Shown piece by piece: positions 16,956-26,396 of a stretch of DNA of 48,950 nt. Position 1 is the first letter of the stretch; each line of letters opens with the position of its first letter. The position numbers and the translations under genes are program-made. The DNA is from Myxococcales bacterium (GTDB lineage: Bacteria > Myxococcota_A > Polyangia > Haliangiales > Haliangiaceae), in the NCBI GenBank assembly GCA_028287115.1, contig JAQBQF010000315.1, forward strand, positions 1-48,950, read 5' to 3'. The notes beneath the pieces are model-generated. The model saw nothing but the letters and a program-made list of their open reading frames with translations, was not told the origin of the DNA and did not search any database.

Positions 16956-17977
16956 ATGGTTACCATCACAGAACGTTGGCTGAGACCGCGCAGCGCTCGC
17001 GATCAGTTTCCGCCGTACGAGCTCGGTGATGCGTCGATCATCGGCCTCGCCGAAGCGCGCACGAGCACGATCGCGCGCATCTATCACAAGGGTCACGAGC
17101 AGGCCTGGGACGGCCGCACCGTGGTCGACGAGCTCGTCGCGAAGCACGGCGGCATCCAATTTCCCGAGGACAAGAAACAAGCCTTCGGGCGCATCGCCTC
17201 GGTTCTCTTGTGGGGCGAGCTCGCCGCGTGGTCGATCAGCGCCGACCTCGCGCTCAAGCTCGACGACACGCCCGCCAAGATGGCGGCCTCGAGCCAAGTC
17301 TTCGACGAAGCGCGCCACTTCTACGTGTTGCGCGACTACATGTGGCGCGCCGGCATTCCGATCAACAAGCTCGGCGGCTGGAGCCGGCACGTGCTCGTCG
17401 AGCTCCTCGAGACCGAAAATCTTTGTACAAGGTCGTCGGCATGCAGCTCCTCGTCGAGAGCACCGCCGTCGTGATGTTCAAGATGATCGCAGACGCCAAG
17501 CTCGAGCCCGTGCTCAGCGAGCTCCTCTATTACTTCGAACGCGACGAAGCGCGCCACGTCGGGCTCGGCGTCCTCGCACTTCCCGACGTCCTTGCCGGGC
17601 TCTCCGATCGCGAGGCGCTCGCTCTGTGGTGGTTCCAGACCAAGATGCAGCTCGAGATGATCGCGAGCGGCATGACGCTGCGCGAGGCCTTCATCACCGT
17701 CGGCGTCGATCAAGCGCAGATGAACAAGCTCGGCTTCCGCTATCACGCGGAGATCCTGCGCCGCATGAAGAAGCAGGACCATACGACCGGGTGGCGCTCG
17801 GGTTCCGACCAGCGCGGCGTCAAAGGCCTGTTCAAGATCTCGAAGCAAGGCCAGGACCGGTTCCAGGAGCTCCTGTTTCCGACCAAGCCGCAGCCCGGCT
17901 GGCAGCGCGCCCTCATGTCAGCGCTCGTCACCGCCGCAGATCGCACCGATCGCTGGCTCGCGAGTCGCGCGCCTTAG
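16956..17977 (+). pseudogene. Ferritin-like diiron carboxylate protein, split by a frameshift
   Basis: From the ATG at 16956 (AGGAGG ribosome-binding site) about 156 residues read in one frame up to LETENL. The protein then continues in another frame as YKVVGMQLLVESTAVVMFKM up to the TAG at 17975-17977. One missing T near 17421-17425 (CTTTG for CTTTTG) restores a product of about 340 aa. Diiron ligands are visible in both halves: E88 and DEARHFY (E118, H121), then LLVESTAV and RDEARHVG. This E/ExxH/E/ExxH pattern is that of ferritin-like oxygenases such as AurF. It could be an N-oxygenase, desaturase or oxygenase; the substrate is unknown. The intact motifs argue for a recent lesion or a sequencing error. 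It is coupled to TetR. Confidence 0.85.
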
Positions 17978-17978
17978 T

Positions 17979-18007
17979 TCGCGGCCGTCCAATGGACGGG
18001 TCCGCGA
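17979..18007. terminator. Strong hairpin between convergent genes, likely bidirectional terminator
   Basis: TCGCGG-CCGTCC-AAT-GGACGG-GT-CCGCGA forms a 12-bp stem with a 2-nt bulge and a 3-nt loop. It fills the gap between the stop of the diiron gene and the stop of the kinase gene. There is no U tract, so it is a rho-independent-like structure only by shape. Confidence 0.6.
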
Positions 18008-18008
18008 T

Positions 18009-20960
18009 TCACTTCGCTTCGAGCTTGCGCAACGGGGGCAGCGCGAGCGTCACGACCGACTGCGTAGCATCGACGTGGATGCAGGCGAGCTGCTCGTCGA
18101 GGACCGCGCTACCGATCGCGGTGAGCCCGGCGTTCGCGCTCGCGATCTGCTTCCTGGCAAAGCCGATCCCGCATAGAACGGTCTCACCCTCGGGTCGGTC
18201 CGGGATCAGCGCGACCACGTCATCCGCCTGCACCCTGCCCGCAAGCTCGGGGGCCACGTGGTCGAGATCGAGCTTCTGCGCGGTCACGAATTTCACCGTA
18301 TCGGCGGATCCCCCCATTCGGCCGAGCAGCGAGGAGAGCTTGGGATGTGGGACCGGATCGAACTTCGAGAAGATCCAGAGCATCGCGGACTCGGGTGCCG
18401 AGAGGTCCGTGCTCCGGCCGATCACGTAGAGCGGCGGCGTCAACGCCAACGTGATGCCGGAGAGATGCTCGCCGTCGACCATCACTTGCTGAGGTCGGGA
18501 TCCCACGCCGAGACCGCCGCTGTCGACCGCGCCGATCACGAGCCGGCCCCGTGGCAGACCATCGAGGTGAAACGAACCATCCGCGCGCACCGGCGCGACC
18601 ACGACGACATCCTGTGAGGCGGCATCCAGCGTCCCGTGCGCGACCACCCAGATCCGGCTCGCGGGCGTGGTTCCGAGCGCGACGGATCCCTCGATGCGAG
18701 TCGTCGGCTCGAGGACGAGCCGGACGTGCGGCGCCACCATCGTTGGCCGAGAGCGCAAGGTGCCAGACTGCGCGACGATCGCTCCGTGTGCAAACCCGAC
18801 CGAAAACCTGCCGTCCGGACCGGTGTGCGCTGATCGCCTGCCGGTCGTGTATAGCTGCATCCCGGCGGTCACAGCGTCACCGACGAGCGGCTCACCACTG
18901 ATCACGGTCGCATTCGCGACCGGCGCGCCCGATCGGTCTACGACCTCCCCGGTTACACCGATCATCGAATCAAGCTGAGTGCCCGCCGAGAGCGTGGATG
19001 GCGGGGGTACGCCCAATCGATCGAGCTCCGCATCCGCGGCCGCGAGGTCGCCGAGATGCCAGCGTAGTTGGAGCCCTTGCTTGTCGAGCTCAGCTCGATC
19101 GGTGCCGCGCGCGAATGGTCGCCACGTTCTCGACAGCTCGCGGAACCGATCGAGATCCTCGCGGCGGCCAAGCTGGAGGAGCACCGCCGACAGCTCGACG
19201 ACCTGACTCACCTGCGCGCGCGTGCGGTGGCGGATGCCATAGAGCTCGATCGCTTGCTCGGATCCGGCGCGGGCGAGATCCCACTGGCTAGCCTGGCGCG
19301 CGCGCCGTGCGCGAATCGCTGCGATCGCTGCGCGCAGGTCGGCCTGCGGAAACCGCGCGACCGCCGCGTCGGCTCGCGCCGGGTCGCTCTCGAGGTCGGC
19401 GTCGCGAACCGCGATCTCCGCGCGGATCTGATCGTCATCACAATGGGCCGCGACGTCGCGCACCGAGTCGATGTCGCGACGTCCAAGGCCGAGATTCCAC
19501 CACGTGTGCTCGCCGAGGCGCTCCAGATTCCGGACGGACCGAGCACACGGCGACGACATGCGATCGGCGCGCGAGAGCTCCTCGGCAGTGAGCGGCGCGT
19601 CTCCGTTCCGAGCATGGCGCACGAGCTGAAACATGGCGGAGAGCTCGGGGGTCAGCGGAGTCAGCCGAGGCGGTGTCGTGCGATCACATAGTACCGGATC
19701 GACGAGCTCGACCGCGAGACCATCGGTATCGACACTCGCGCTGTCCGCGAGCGCGGAGCCGACCGCATCATCGATCCTCGCGAGAGTGCCATCGAGACAT
19801 GCGAGCTTCGGTGTGCGATCCTTGGGTGGCTCGGCGCACGTCCGCGAGCGCAATGCGCGCCAGGCCGAAACGTCACTGTCGACGAGCTTGGCCGCACCGG
19901 GATCGCGCATCGCGAGCGCGACCACGCGAGGCGCCGACCAGACACGGTCCGGATCGAGCGCGGGTGGCGAACAATCGTCGGCTTGCTCGTGCGAGCGCAG
20001 GACCGCGGTCACGGCGATCGCAGCGACGAGTAGGACCGCGCCGCCGGCGAGCCATGGCCCTCGTCCTCGGGGTTCGAGAACCGCCAAGAGCGCGGTCATG
20101 CTCGGCCACCGCTGGGCTGCATCGGTCGCGAGTCCACGGCGCAGGATCGGGCGGAGCGGTCGCGGGATCTTGTCCATCGCGCGCGGCGATCCTGCGAGCA
20201 CGTCCGCTCGCAGCTCGTGAAACGTGGCCCCGGCAAACGGCCTCTCCTCGGCGAGCGCCTCCCACAGCGCGACGCAGAACGCGAACTGATCGGTGGCCGC
20301 TGTCATCGTGCCGGCGGTCCATTGCTCGGGCGCCATGTACGCCGGCGTTCCGAGGATCGCGCCGGTCTCCGTGTGCATCGCAAGCGGTCGGGCGATCGCG
20401 GGCTCGCCGGAGCTCGCGCCGTCCTGCGCTTCGGCCGTACGCGCCAGACCAAAATCGGTGACGACGATCTTGCCTGTCCGGCTCCGCAGCACATTGCTTG
20501 GCTTGAAGTCTCGGTGAACGAGCCCTGCGCCGTGTGCGGCCGCAAGCCCATGCCCGGCCGCGATGAACGCGGCGATGATCGCCCGCGTATCCCGACGCGC
20601 ACTCCGAACCCAATCGCCGAGCGTCTCGCCGTCGACGAGCTCCATCGCGACGAAATCGTCGCCGTCCGCCGATCCGACCTCGAACACGCTGATCACGTTT
20701 GGATGCGAGAGCTTTGCCATCGCGCGCGCCTCGCGCAGCAACCGGGCACGCGCATCATCGTCACCAGCCTTGCGAAGCACCTTCAGCGCGATCTTGCGCT
20801 CGAGCTCCGGATCGAATGCCGCGTACACGATGCCCATGCCGCCTTGGCCCAAGATCCCGGCCAGCTTGAAGCGCCCGAGCATCGCGCGCGGTGCGGCCTC
20901 CGGCTGCGCCGACCTCTTCGGCGCGGTCGCGGTCTGCGCGAGCTCGTCGTCATTCGCCAT
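18009..20960 (-). CDS. Hanks-type Ser/Thr protein kinase with large extracytoplasmic C-terminus
   Basis: A 983-aa membrane kinase. The kinase domain (about 28-295) has the P-loop ILGQGGMGIVY, Lys60 in IALKVL, catalytic HRDFKPSN (149-156), DFG (169-171) and MAPE (209-212). A single membrane helix lies at about 301-321 (GPWLAGGAVLLVAAIAVTAVL). The outside part includes helical repeats and, around residues 700-900, a carboxypeptidase-regulatory-like segment (TGEVVDRSGAPVANATVISG). The ATG at 20960 is preferred over an upstream in-frame start at 21152 because AGGAGG lies just before it. Expected role: phosphorylation of Ser/Thr in response to an envelope signal, as is common in myxobacteria. It ends head-to-head with the diiron gene across a hairpin. 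Confidence 0.95.
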   Translation of the reverse strand: MANDDELAQTATAPKRSAQPEAAPRAMLGRFKLAGILGQGGMGIVYAAFDPELERKIALKVLRKAGDDDARARLLREARAMAKLSHPNVISVFEVGSADGDDFVAMELVDGETLGDWVRSARRDTRAIIAAFIAAGHGLAAAHGAGLVHRDFKPSNVLRSRTGKIVVTDFGLARTAEAQDGASSGEPAIARPLAMHTETGAILGTPAYMAPEQWTAGTMTAATDQFAFCVALWEALAEERPFAGATFHELRADVLAGSPRAMDKIPRPLRPILRRGLATDAAQRWPSMTALLAVLEPRGRGPWLAGGAVLLVAAIAVTAVLRSHEQADDCSPPALDPDRVWSAPRVVALAMRDPGAAKLVDSDVSAWRALRSRTCAEPPKDRTPKLACLDGTLARIDDAVGSALADSASVDTDGLAVELVDPVLCDRTTPPRLTPLTPELSAMFQLVRHARNGDAPLTAEELSRADRMSSPCARSVRNLERLGEHTWWNLGLGRRDIDSVRDVAAHCDDDQIRAEIAVRDADLESDPARADAAVARFPQADLRAAIAAIRARRARQASQWDLARAGSEQAIELYGIRHRTRAQVSQVVELSAVLLQLGRREDLDRFRELSRTWRPFARGTDRAELDKQGLQLRWHLGDLAAADAELDRLGVPPPSTLSAGTQLDSMIGVTGEVVDRSGAPVANATVISGEPLVGDAVTAGMQLYTTGRRSAHTGPDGRFSVGFAHGAIVAQSGTLRSRPTMVAPHVRLVLEPTTRIEGSVALGTTPASRIWVVAHGTLDAASQDVVVVAPVRADGSFHLDGLPRGRLVIGAVDSGGLGVGSRPQQVMVDGEHLSGITLALTPPLYVIGRSTDLSAPESAMLWIFSKFDPVPHPKLSSLLGRMGGSADTVKFVTAQKLDLDHVAPELAGRVQADDVVALIPDRPEGETVLCGIGFARKQIASANAGLTAIGSAVLDEQLACIHVDATQSVVTLALPPLRKLEAK

Positions 20961-21066
20961 GGCCTCCTGTTCACTACCACGGCTCGGATCGCACCGATGA
21001 AGCGACCCGGGGCCGGCTCGCTCGTATCGTCTGCCCTCCACGGGGCACGCGTGAGTTTCGTGGACT

Positions 21067-22260
21067 CTAATTCGCGGCCGCGCCCCACCACAGTGAGCTC
21101 GCGCCGCCCTGCGGTCCGATCGCGAGCACGAACTCGCTGCCACCCTGACCATTCGCTTTGCGCGTGATCGTCAGGTGCAAGATGTCGCCGTTGTGGCCGC
21201 TGGTCTTGTCGAACGCGAACGTCAGCTCCGCGGCACCGCCGCCTCCGCCGAAGCTCGCCGCGCGTACGGAGAAATCTGCGGTCGGCGCATCGCTAAACAG
21301 CGCGATGTCGATCGTCTTCGACGTGTTGAGTGCGATTTGCACGCCCTTGGTCGTCAGCGTCCCGCCCTGACCATCGTCGATCGTGATGTCCTCGGCGAAC
21401 ATCGGGGCCGCTGCCTGATACGGCGTCGCGAGCACCGGCACGCACGGATCGTGACCGGCTTTCGCCGACGCATTCGACCACGTGCGCTGAACGAAGAACG
21501 AACCGACGATCTGCTGGCTCGCGTTCCCTAGGTACTCGCACATGTCGCCGAGCTCGGCTCCGGGCGTCATCCCCCAGATCCGATGATCGGCATCGAGATC
21601 CTGATAGGCGCCTGCGGAGAACGGCAGCGGATCGGTCGCGGCTTCGACAAATTCGTGGCTCGTGGCCACGGTCAGCGATTCGATCCCGCCGCCGCAGCGC
21701 GGCATGAGTGCGTAGACGACGTTCGGCGAGCCCGTTCGCATGACCTCGGAGTGATACGCGCCGAATGCCTGGCAGCTCCGACCGAACTGTGTCTGGAGCA
21801 CCGCGCCCGCGGGCAAGAACACCGAGTAGATCGTGTTTGCATCGAACGTCCAGCCCGCGTGCGTGCCGTCGAGCTTGGATGCGAGCCACGCCTCGAGCGC
21901 CGTGTCGGTCGCCGGGACCGCATCGGTCGTCACGATCGTCGCGCCGATGCCGAGATCACCGACCCCGTACTCGCTCGTCGTCGCGTGCCAATACGAAGAT
22001 CCGGGGAGCATTCCGAGGAATTGTTCGATCTGGGCCTGCGTCACGTCATCACCCGTGAAGAAGATCGGAACGATCTTGGGGGTCGCGAGCACCGAGCCAC
22101 CGATCGAGACGACCTCCGGCACGGTGCCATGCGGAGCCTCGACAAACGCGGGCGGCCCGTCAGGGGCTGCGTCGATCGCTACGCCGGCATCGGGCGTGCT
22201 CGCATGATCTGAACTACAGGCCGCGAACAACAGGGCGGCGAGGACCCAAGATTTCGGCAT
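21067..22260 (-). CDS. Lipoprotein with HExxE metalloprotease-like motif
   Basis: A 397-aa protein. LLFAAC gives a lipobox with Cys15. An Asp/Ala-rich linker precedes a globular part with PKIVPIFFTGDD and FLPAGAVLQTQFG. SHEFVEAATDP (H202, E203, E206) resembles the zinc-binding helix of secreted proteases of the HExxE/TDP type. Two cysteines (SCQAFG, PRCGGG) may pair outside the cell. The C-terminal 100 residues are beta-rich, like a carbohydrate- or surface-binding module. The start at 22260 is chosen at the signal peptide; the longer frame to 22563 is rejected because that part is arginine-rich shadow sequence. It lies 106 bp before the kinase gene on the same strand. Peptidase activity is inferred from one motif. 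Confidence 0.82.
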   Translation of the reverse strand: MPKSWVLAALLFAACSSDHASTPDAGVAIDAAPDGPPAFVEAPHGTVPEVVSIGGSVLATPKIVPIFFTGDDVTQAQIEQFLGMLPGSSYWHATTSEYGVGDLGIGATIVTTDAVPATDTALEAWLASKLDGTHAGWTFDANTIYSVFLPAGAVLQTQFGRSCQAFGAYHSEVMRTGSPNVVYALMPRCGGGIESLTVATSHEFVEAATDPLPFSAGAYQDLDADHRIWGMTPGAELGDMCEYLGNASQQIVGSFFVQRTWSNASAKAGHDPCVPVLATPYQAAAPMFAEDITIDDGQGGTLTTKGVQIALNTSKTIDIALFSDAPTADFSVRAASFGGGGGAAELTFAFDKTSGHNGDILHLTITRKANGQGGSEFVLAIGPQGGASSLWWGAAAN

Positions 22261-22310
22261 GCCCAGAGCCCACACCATCGCCCGAATAAACTCGATGACA
22301 GAGGTCCAAC

Positions 22311-22610
22311 ATGCTCTCACCGGGAGAGACGCGAGGGGCGCTGACCTCGCGCATCGACACGATCTTGCCAGCTGTTGCAGAGCGCCGAGGACCTGGCGTG
22401 CAGGTCGAATCGTCGACGACGCACGTCGCGCGACTCCAAGTCCCGGAGGGCGCATGCACGCATCCGGGCACGCACGATGCTCTATCCGCGATCGTGCTCG
22501 GCGGTCGGATCGAATCGCCAGATGTGAAGGAGAAGCTCGAGAAGGAAGCGCATTTCCCCCCAATGAGGATGCGGATCGCTGATCGGATCAAAGCCCTGAA
22601 GTCGAGCTGA
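22311..22610 (+). CDS. Small hypothetical protein
   Basis: An open frame of 99 aa between the divergent metalloprotease-like and M16 genes. GAGG lies about six bases before the ATG. Third codon positions are mostly G or C, as in the true genes around it. The C-terminus (DVKEKLEKEAHFPPMRMRI) looks like an amphipathic helix. No motif, signal peptide or family is recognised. It could still be a chance frame. Confidence 0.45.
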   Translation: MLSPGETRGALTSRIDTILPAVAERRGPGVQVESSTTHVARLQVPEGACTHPGTHDALSAIVLGGRIESPDVKEKLEKEAHFPPMRMRIADRIKALKSS

Positions 22611-22769
22611 CGAGCAACGGCAAGAGGGCAAGGACCGAGTCAAATCGGGACAGCTGGTCAGTGGGCAAATCCTTGGAGAGCATCCTTCACGTCTGACGAT
22701 TCGCTCGGGTCGCCGAGCACGCACGGCCGGAAGCGTCGCGATCCCGAAACGGAGTAGAGTTCGGCCCCG

Positions 22770-25700
22770 ATGCACGGCCACCCTCTTTTCGGTCTTTTCC
22801 TCATCGTGATCGCCGCTTGCTGCCCGCCCTCCGCTGCGAAGGCCCCCGTCGCTCCGGCGCCCGGTGGTGGTTCCGGATCGAGTAGCGCCAGCGCCGCGCC
22901 GGCCGACGTGACACTCGACCAGCTCGCAGAGGGCACGAAGACCAAAGGCTTCACCGCCGCCGCGATCTATCTCGACGACGCCGACAAGCCGGTCGGCGGA
23001 CGCTTCATCCACGACAAGACCGGCTTCGTGTTCGATTACCTGCGGATCGAATCTGCGCCGCAGGGCTTCATCTGGGTCACGACGTTCCCGACCTCGGACA
23101 AAGGCGAGCCCCACACGCAGGAGCACCTGCTGCTCGGCAAAGGCGACCGCGGTCGCAAGCTCGGCAGCAGCGAGGCGATGTCGCTGGCTGAATCGTCGGC
23201 GTTCACCGCGCAGTGGCGGACCGCCTATCACTTTCACACCGTCGCCGGCCAAGACGTCTACTGGCCGGTGTTCGAGAACCACCTCGACGCCCTGCTCAAC
23301 CCCGATTACACCGACGAGGAGATCCGCCGCGAGGTGCGGAACTTCGGCGTCGATAAGGGCGACGACGGCAAGCTGCATCTCGAGGAGAAGGGCACCGTCT
23401 ATAACGAGATGGTTCGCTCGTACGAGAGCCCTGAAAATAGCCTGTGGCGCAGTGCCGGCGCGCTGGTCTACGGACCCGTGCACCCACTCGCGCTCGAATC
23501 AGGTGGCTTTCCCGACGCGATTCGCACGATGACGCCCGAGGACATCCGTCGGTTTCATCTCGCCGCGTATCACCTCGCGAACATGGGCATGGTCGGCGCG
23601 TTTCCATCTTCGATGACGCTCGCGAGCGTGCTCGAACGGACGGGCGCGATCCTCGAGAAGGAGATGGGCCGCAGCGGCAAGGCGATGAGCGAGGCCGATC
23701 TGCCGAAGCCTGCACCTGCACCCACAGGTACGATCAAGGTCGTCGATTATCCCTACAGCGACACCACGAATCCCGGTCCCGTCCTGCTCGCATGGCCCGC
23801 CGCGCGGCAGCTCGACGATGCAGAGCGGACGCTGCTCGGATTATTTCTCGATGCCGTCGCCGGCGACGAGAGCACGAACCTCTACAAGAAGCTGATCGAT
23901 AGCAAGACCCGCACGATGGACCTCGGCGCGAGTGGCGTGTGGTCGTTCGCGTCTAACGATCAGGGCGAGCCGGTCTACATCGGACTGTCGGGCGTCAAGG
24001 CCGACAAGCTCGACGAGAATACGATCGCCGACGTCCGCGCACTCGTCGTCGCGGAGCTCGAGCACATCGCGAAGCTCCCGGACGGCTCACCCGAGCTCGT
24101 CGCGTTCGATCAGCGTGTCCAGAGCCGCGTCGTCGATCTGCGGCGCCGGCTCAACAAGTTCCTCGACTCGCCGCCGGGTTTTGGCTTCCGCGGTGCGAGC
24201 TCGGCGTGGATGGATCACCTCCACATGCTCGGGAAGACGGCCGGCTTCAAGAAGTCGGTGACGATGCGTCCCGCACTCGCGAAGGTCGAGACGATCCTCG
24301 CGGGCCCAGCGAATCCTTGGCGTGATCGGCTGCGCGCGTGGGGCCTGCTCGAGACTCCGTTCGGTGTCGCCGCCAAGCCGAGCCCGGCAAAGCGCGCGCA
24401 GCTCGATAACGAGCACAAGCAGCGCGTCGACTCGGAGCTCGCGCGACTTTCGCAGCAGTACGGGACGCCCGATGCCGCGGCGACGCTCGCGCGCTACCAG
24501 CAGGACTACGACGCCGAGACCAAGAAGCTCGAGGATTCGCAGCACGGGCTCGGCTTGCCTACGCTCGTCGAGACGCCGCCGATGACTCTCGACGATAACC
24601 TCAAGTACACGACCGGTAAGCTCGGTCCGGTCGACACGTTCGTCTCGACGTTCGACTCGATGGCGAGCTCGCGCGTCCAACTCGCGTTTCGTTTGGCCGA
24701 CGCGGTTCCCGCCGACGACCAGATGTTCCTCGCCGCGTTCCCATCGCTCCTCAGCGACGCGGGCGTGATCGAGAACGGCAAGCCGGTCGCCGCGGACGAG
24801 ATGCGCGAGCGGCTGCGCAAGGAAGTCCTCGAGCTCTCGGTCTACTACATCGGTAACCCGCGCACGATGCGCACCGAGCTCGTGATCGCCGGCGCCGGCA
24901 ACGGCGTGACCGAGACGAAGAACGCACTCGCGTGGATGCGCCGGGTCGCATTCTCACCTGACTGGCGGATCGAGAACCTCCCGCGACTGCGCGATCTCGT
25001 CGATCAGCAGCTCACCGCACTCCATCAGCGGATGCTCGGTGCCGAAGAAGGTTGGGTCGACGATCCGCGCGACGCGTGGTGGCTCGAAGACGGACTGCAG
25101 GCGCACACCGCCTCGTTCCTGACACAAGCGCACGACCTGCATCGCCTGCGCTGGATGTTCGAAGATCCGCGCGATCCGAAAGTCTCCGCGGAGGCCGTCG
25201 CATTTCTCACGGTGCTCGCCGACGCGAAGACCCTGTCGCGCGCGGACCTCGGCGAGCTCGCGAAGCTGCTCGCGCACACGGGCGAGAACCCCGGGCGGGG
25301 AGTGAAGCCGAAATCGCAAAAGCTCGGCCGTTGGCTCGACGCGGCGAACAAGCTCTCGGACAAAGCCAAGCCACTCGCGCGCGATGCCGGCAAAGATCTG
25401 TCGCTGCTGGTGTCCGATCTTCCGGACAACTCGCTCGCCGCGGACTGGAGCTATCTGTGCCGCCAGATGGCGCACGATCTCAAGCTCGGCGCACCGGCGG
25501 CGCTCGCGAAGCTCGAGACGATCCGGGTCGCGCTCGTGCAAGGCAATCGTGCGCGCGTCGTGGAGGTCGGCTCGACCGCCTCGCAACAGGCGCTCGCCGC
25601 AGACGTCGAGAAGCTCGCGACCGAGCTCCCCGTCACACAAACTGCGCCGGTCCACGCCGCTGCCGCCACCAAGCTGTTTCACGAGCGGCTGCGCGAGCGG

Positions 25701-26396
25701 GAGCCGGCGGCGAAAGATCCGCGGTTCGTCGGGTTCTACGCGCCTGCGACCTCGAGCGGCGTGTTCTTGAACCTCGTCAAGTCGACGGAGTATCGCGACA
25801 GCAAGGACGATGCGGTGCTCGATTACCTGACGTCCAATCTGTTCACCGGTCACGGCGCTCACTCGATCTTCATGAAGACGTGGGCCGCGGGCCTCGCATA
25901 CTCCAACGGCTTGCATCCACGATTGAACGTCGGGGTGCTCGACTACTACGCGGAGCGCTGTCCGCTGTTGCCGCAGACGCTGCGGTTCGTGATCGGCGAG
26001 CTCCGCAAAGCGAAGCCGGATTCGAACATCGCGCGCTACGCCGTCGCGACCTCCTTCAACTCGCGGATCGCGAATGGCTTCGAAGCGCGCGCCGGCTCGA
26101 TGGCCGCGGATCTCGTCGACAATCTGACTCCGGAGATGGTCAAGACGTTCCGGAGCCGGCTGCTCGACCTCGCGAAGCGTGGCGATCTCGCGGACACGTT
26201 ATTTGCGCGGATGGAGGCGGTCTACGGGAAGGTGTTGCCCGGGTACGGTAAGATCGACCAGGGAGGCGTCTACTTCGTGATCGGGCCGGACAAACAACTC
26301 ACCGCGTATCAGGACTATCTGCACGCGACCGTCGGGAAAGACGCGACGCTGTATCGCATCTATCCTCGAGATTTCTGGATCCCGGCGAAGCTGTGA
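22770..26396 (+). CDS. M16-family zinc metallopeptidase lipoprotein (M16C/PreP-like)
   Basis: A 1208-aa protein. LIVIAACC near residues 11-18 is a lipobox, followed by a Gly/Ser/Ala linker. The inverted zinc motif HTQEH is at residues 115-119, and the third ligand glutamate is probably in EEIRREV around 183-188, as in insulinase-type peptidases. The N-terminal wording GFIWVTTFPTSDKGEPHTQEH matches the presequence-protease branch. The protein is longer than the usual 950-1000 aa of M16C. Such enzymes degrade peptides in an enclosed chamber; here it would act in the periplasm or at the outer membrane. Its TGA overlaps the GTG of the beta-propeller gene (GTGA), so the pair is coupled. No strong ribosome-binding site is seen. 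Confidence 0.92.
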   Translation: MHGHPLFGLFLIVIAACCPPSAAKAPVAPAPGGGSGSSSASAAPADVTLDQLAEGTKTKGFTAAAIYLDDADKPVGGRFIHDKTGFVFDYLRIESAPQGFIWVTTFPTSDKGEPHTQEHLLLGKGDRGRKLGSSEAMSLAESSAFTAQWRTAYHFHTVAGQDVYWPVFENHLDALLNPDYTDEEIRREVRNFGVDKGDDGKLHLEEKGTVYNEMVRSYESPENSLWRSAGALVYGPVHPLALESGGFPDAIRTMTPEDIRRFHLAAYHLANMGMVGAFPSSMTLASVLERTGAILEKEMGRSGKAMSEADLPKPAPAPTGTIKVVDYPYSDTTNPGPVLLAWPAARQLDDAERTLLGLFLDAVAGDESTNLYKKLIDSKTRTMDLGASGVWSFASNDQGEPVYIGLSGVKADKLDENTIADVRALVVAELEHIAKLPDGSPELVAFDQRVQSRVVDLRRRLNKFLDSPPGFGFRGASSAWMDHLHMLGKTAGFKKSVTMRPALAKVETILAGPANPWRDRLRAWGLLETPFGVAAKPSPAKRAQLDNEHKQRVDSELARLSQQYGTPDAAATLARYQQDYDAETKKLEDSQHGLGLPTLVETPPMTLDDNLKYTTGKLGPVDTFVSTFDSMASSRVQLAFRLADAVPADDQMFLAAFPSLLSDAGVIENGKPVAADEMRERLRKEVLELSVYYIGNPRTMRTELVIAGAGNGVTETKNALAWMRRVAFSPDWRIENLPRLRDLVDQQLTALHQRMLGAEEGWVDDPRDAWWLEDGLQAHTASFLTQAHDLHRLRWMFEDPRDPKVSAEAVAFLTVLADAKTLSRADLGELAKLLAHTGENPGRGVKPKSQKLGRWLDAANKLSDKAKPLARDAGKDLSLLVSDLPDNSLAADWSYLCRQMAHDLKLGAPAALAKLETIRVALVQGNRARVVEVGSTASQQALAADVEKLATELPVTQTAPVHAAAATKLFHERLREREPAAKDPRFVGFYAPATSSGVFLNLVKSTEYRDSKDDAVLDYLTSNLFTGHGAHSIFMKTWAAGLAYSNGLHPRLNVGVLDYYAERCPLLPQTLRFVIGELRKAKPDSNIARYAVATSFNSRIANGFEARAGSMAADLVDNLTPEMVKTFRSRLLDLAKRGDLADTLFARMEAVYGKVLPGYGKIDQGGVYFVIGPDKQLTAYQDYLHATVGKDATLYRIYPRDFWIPAKL

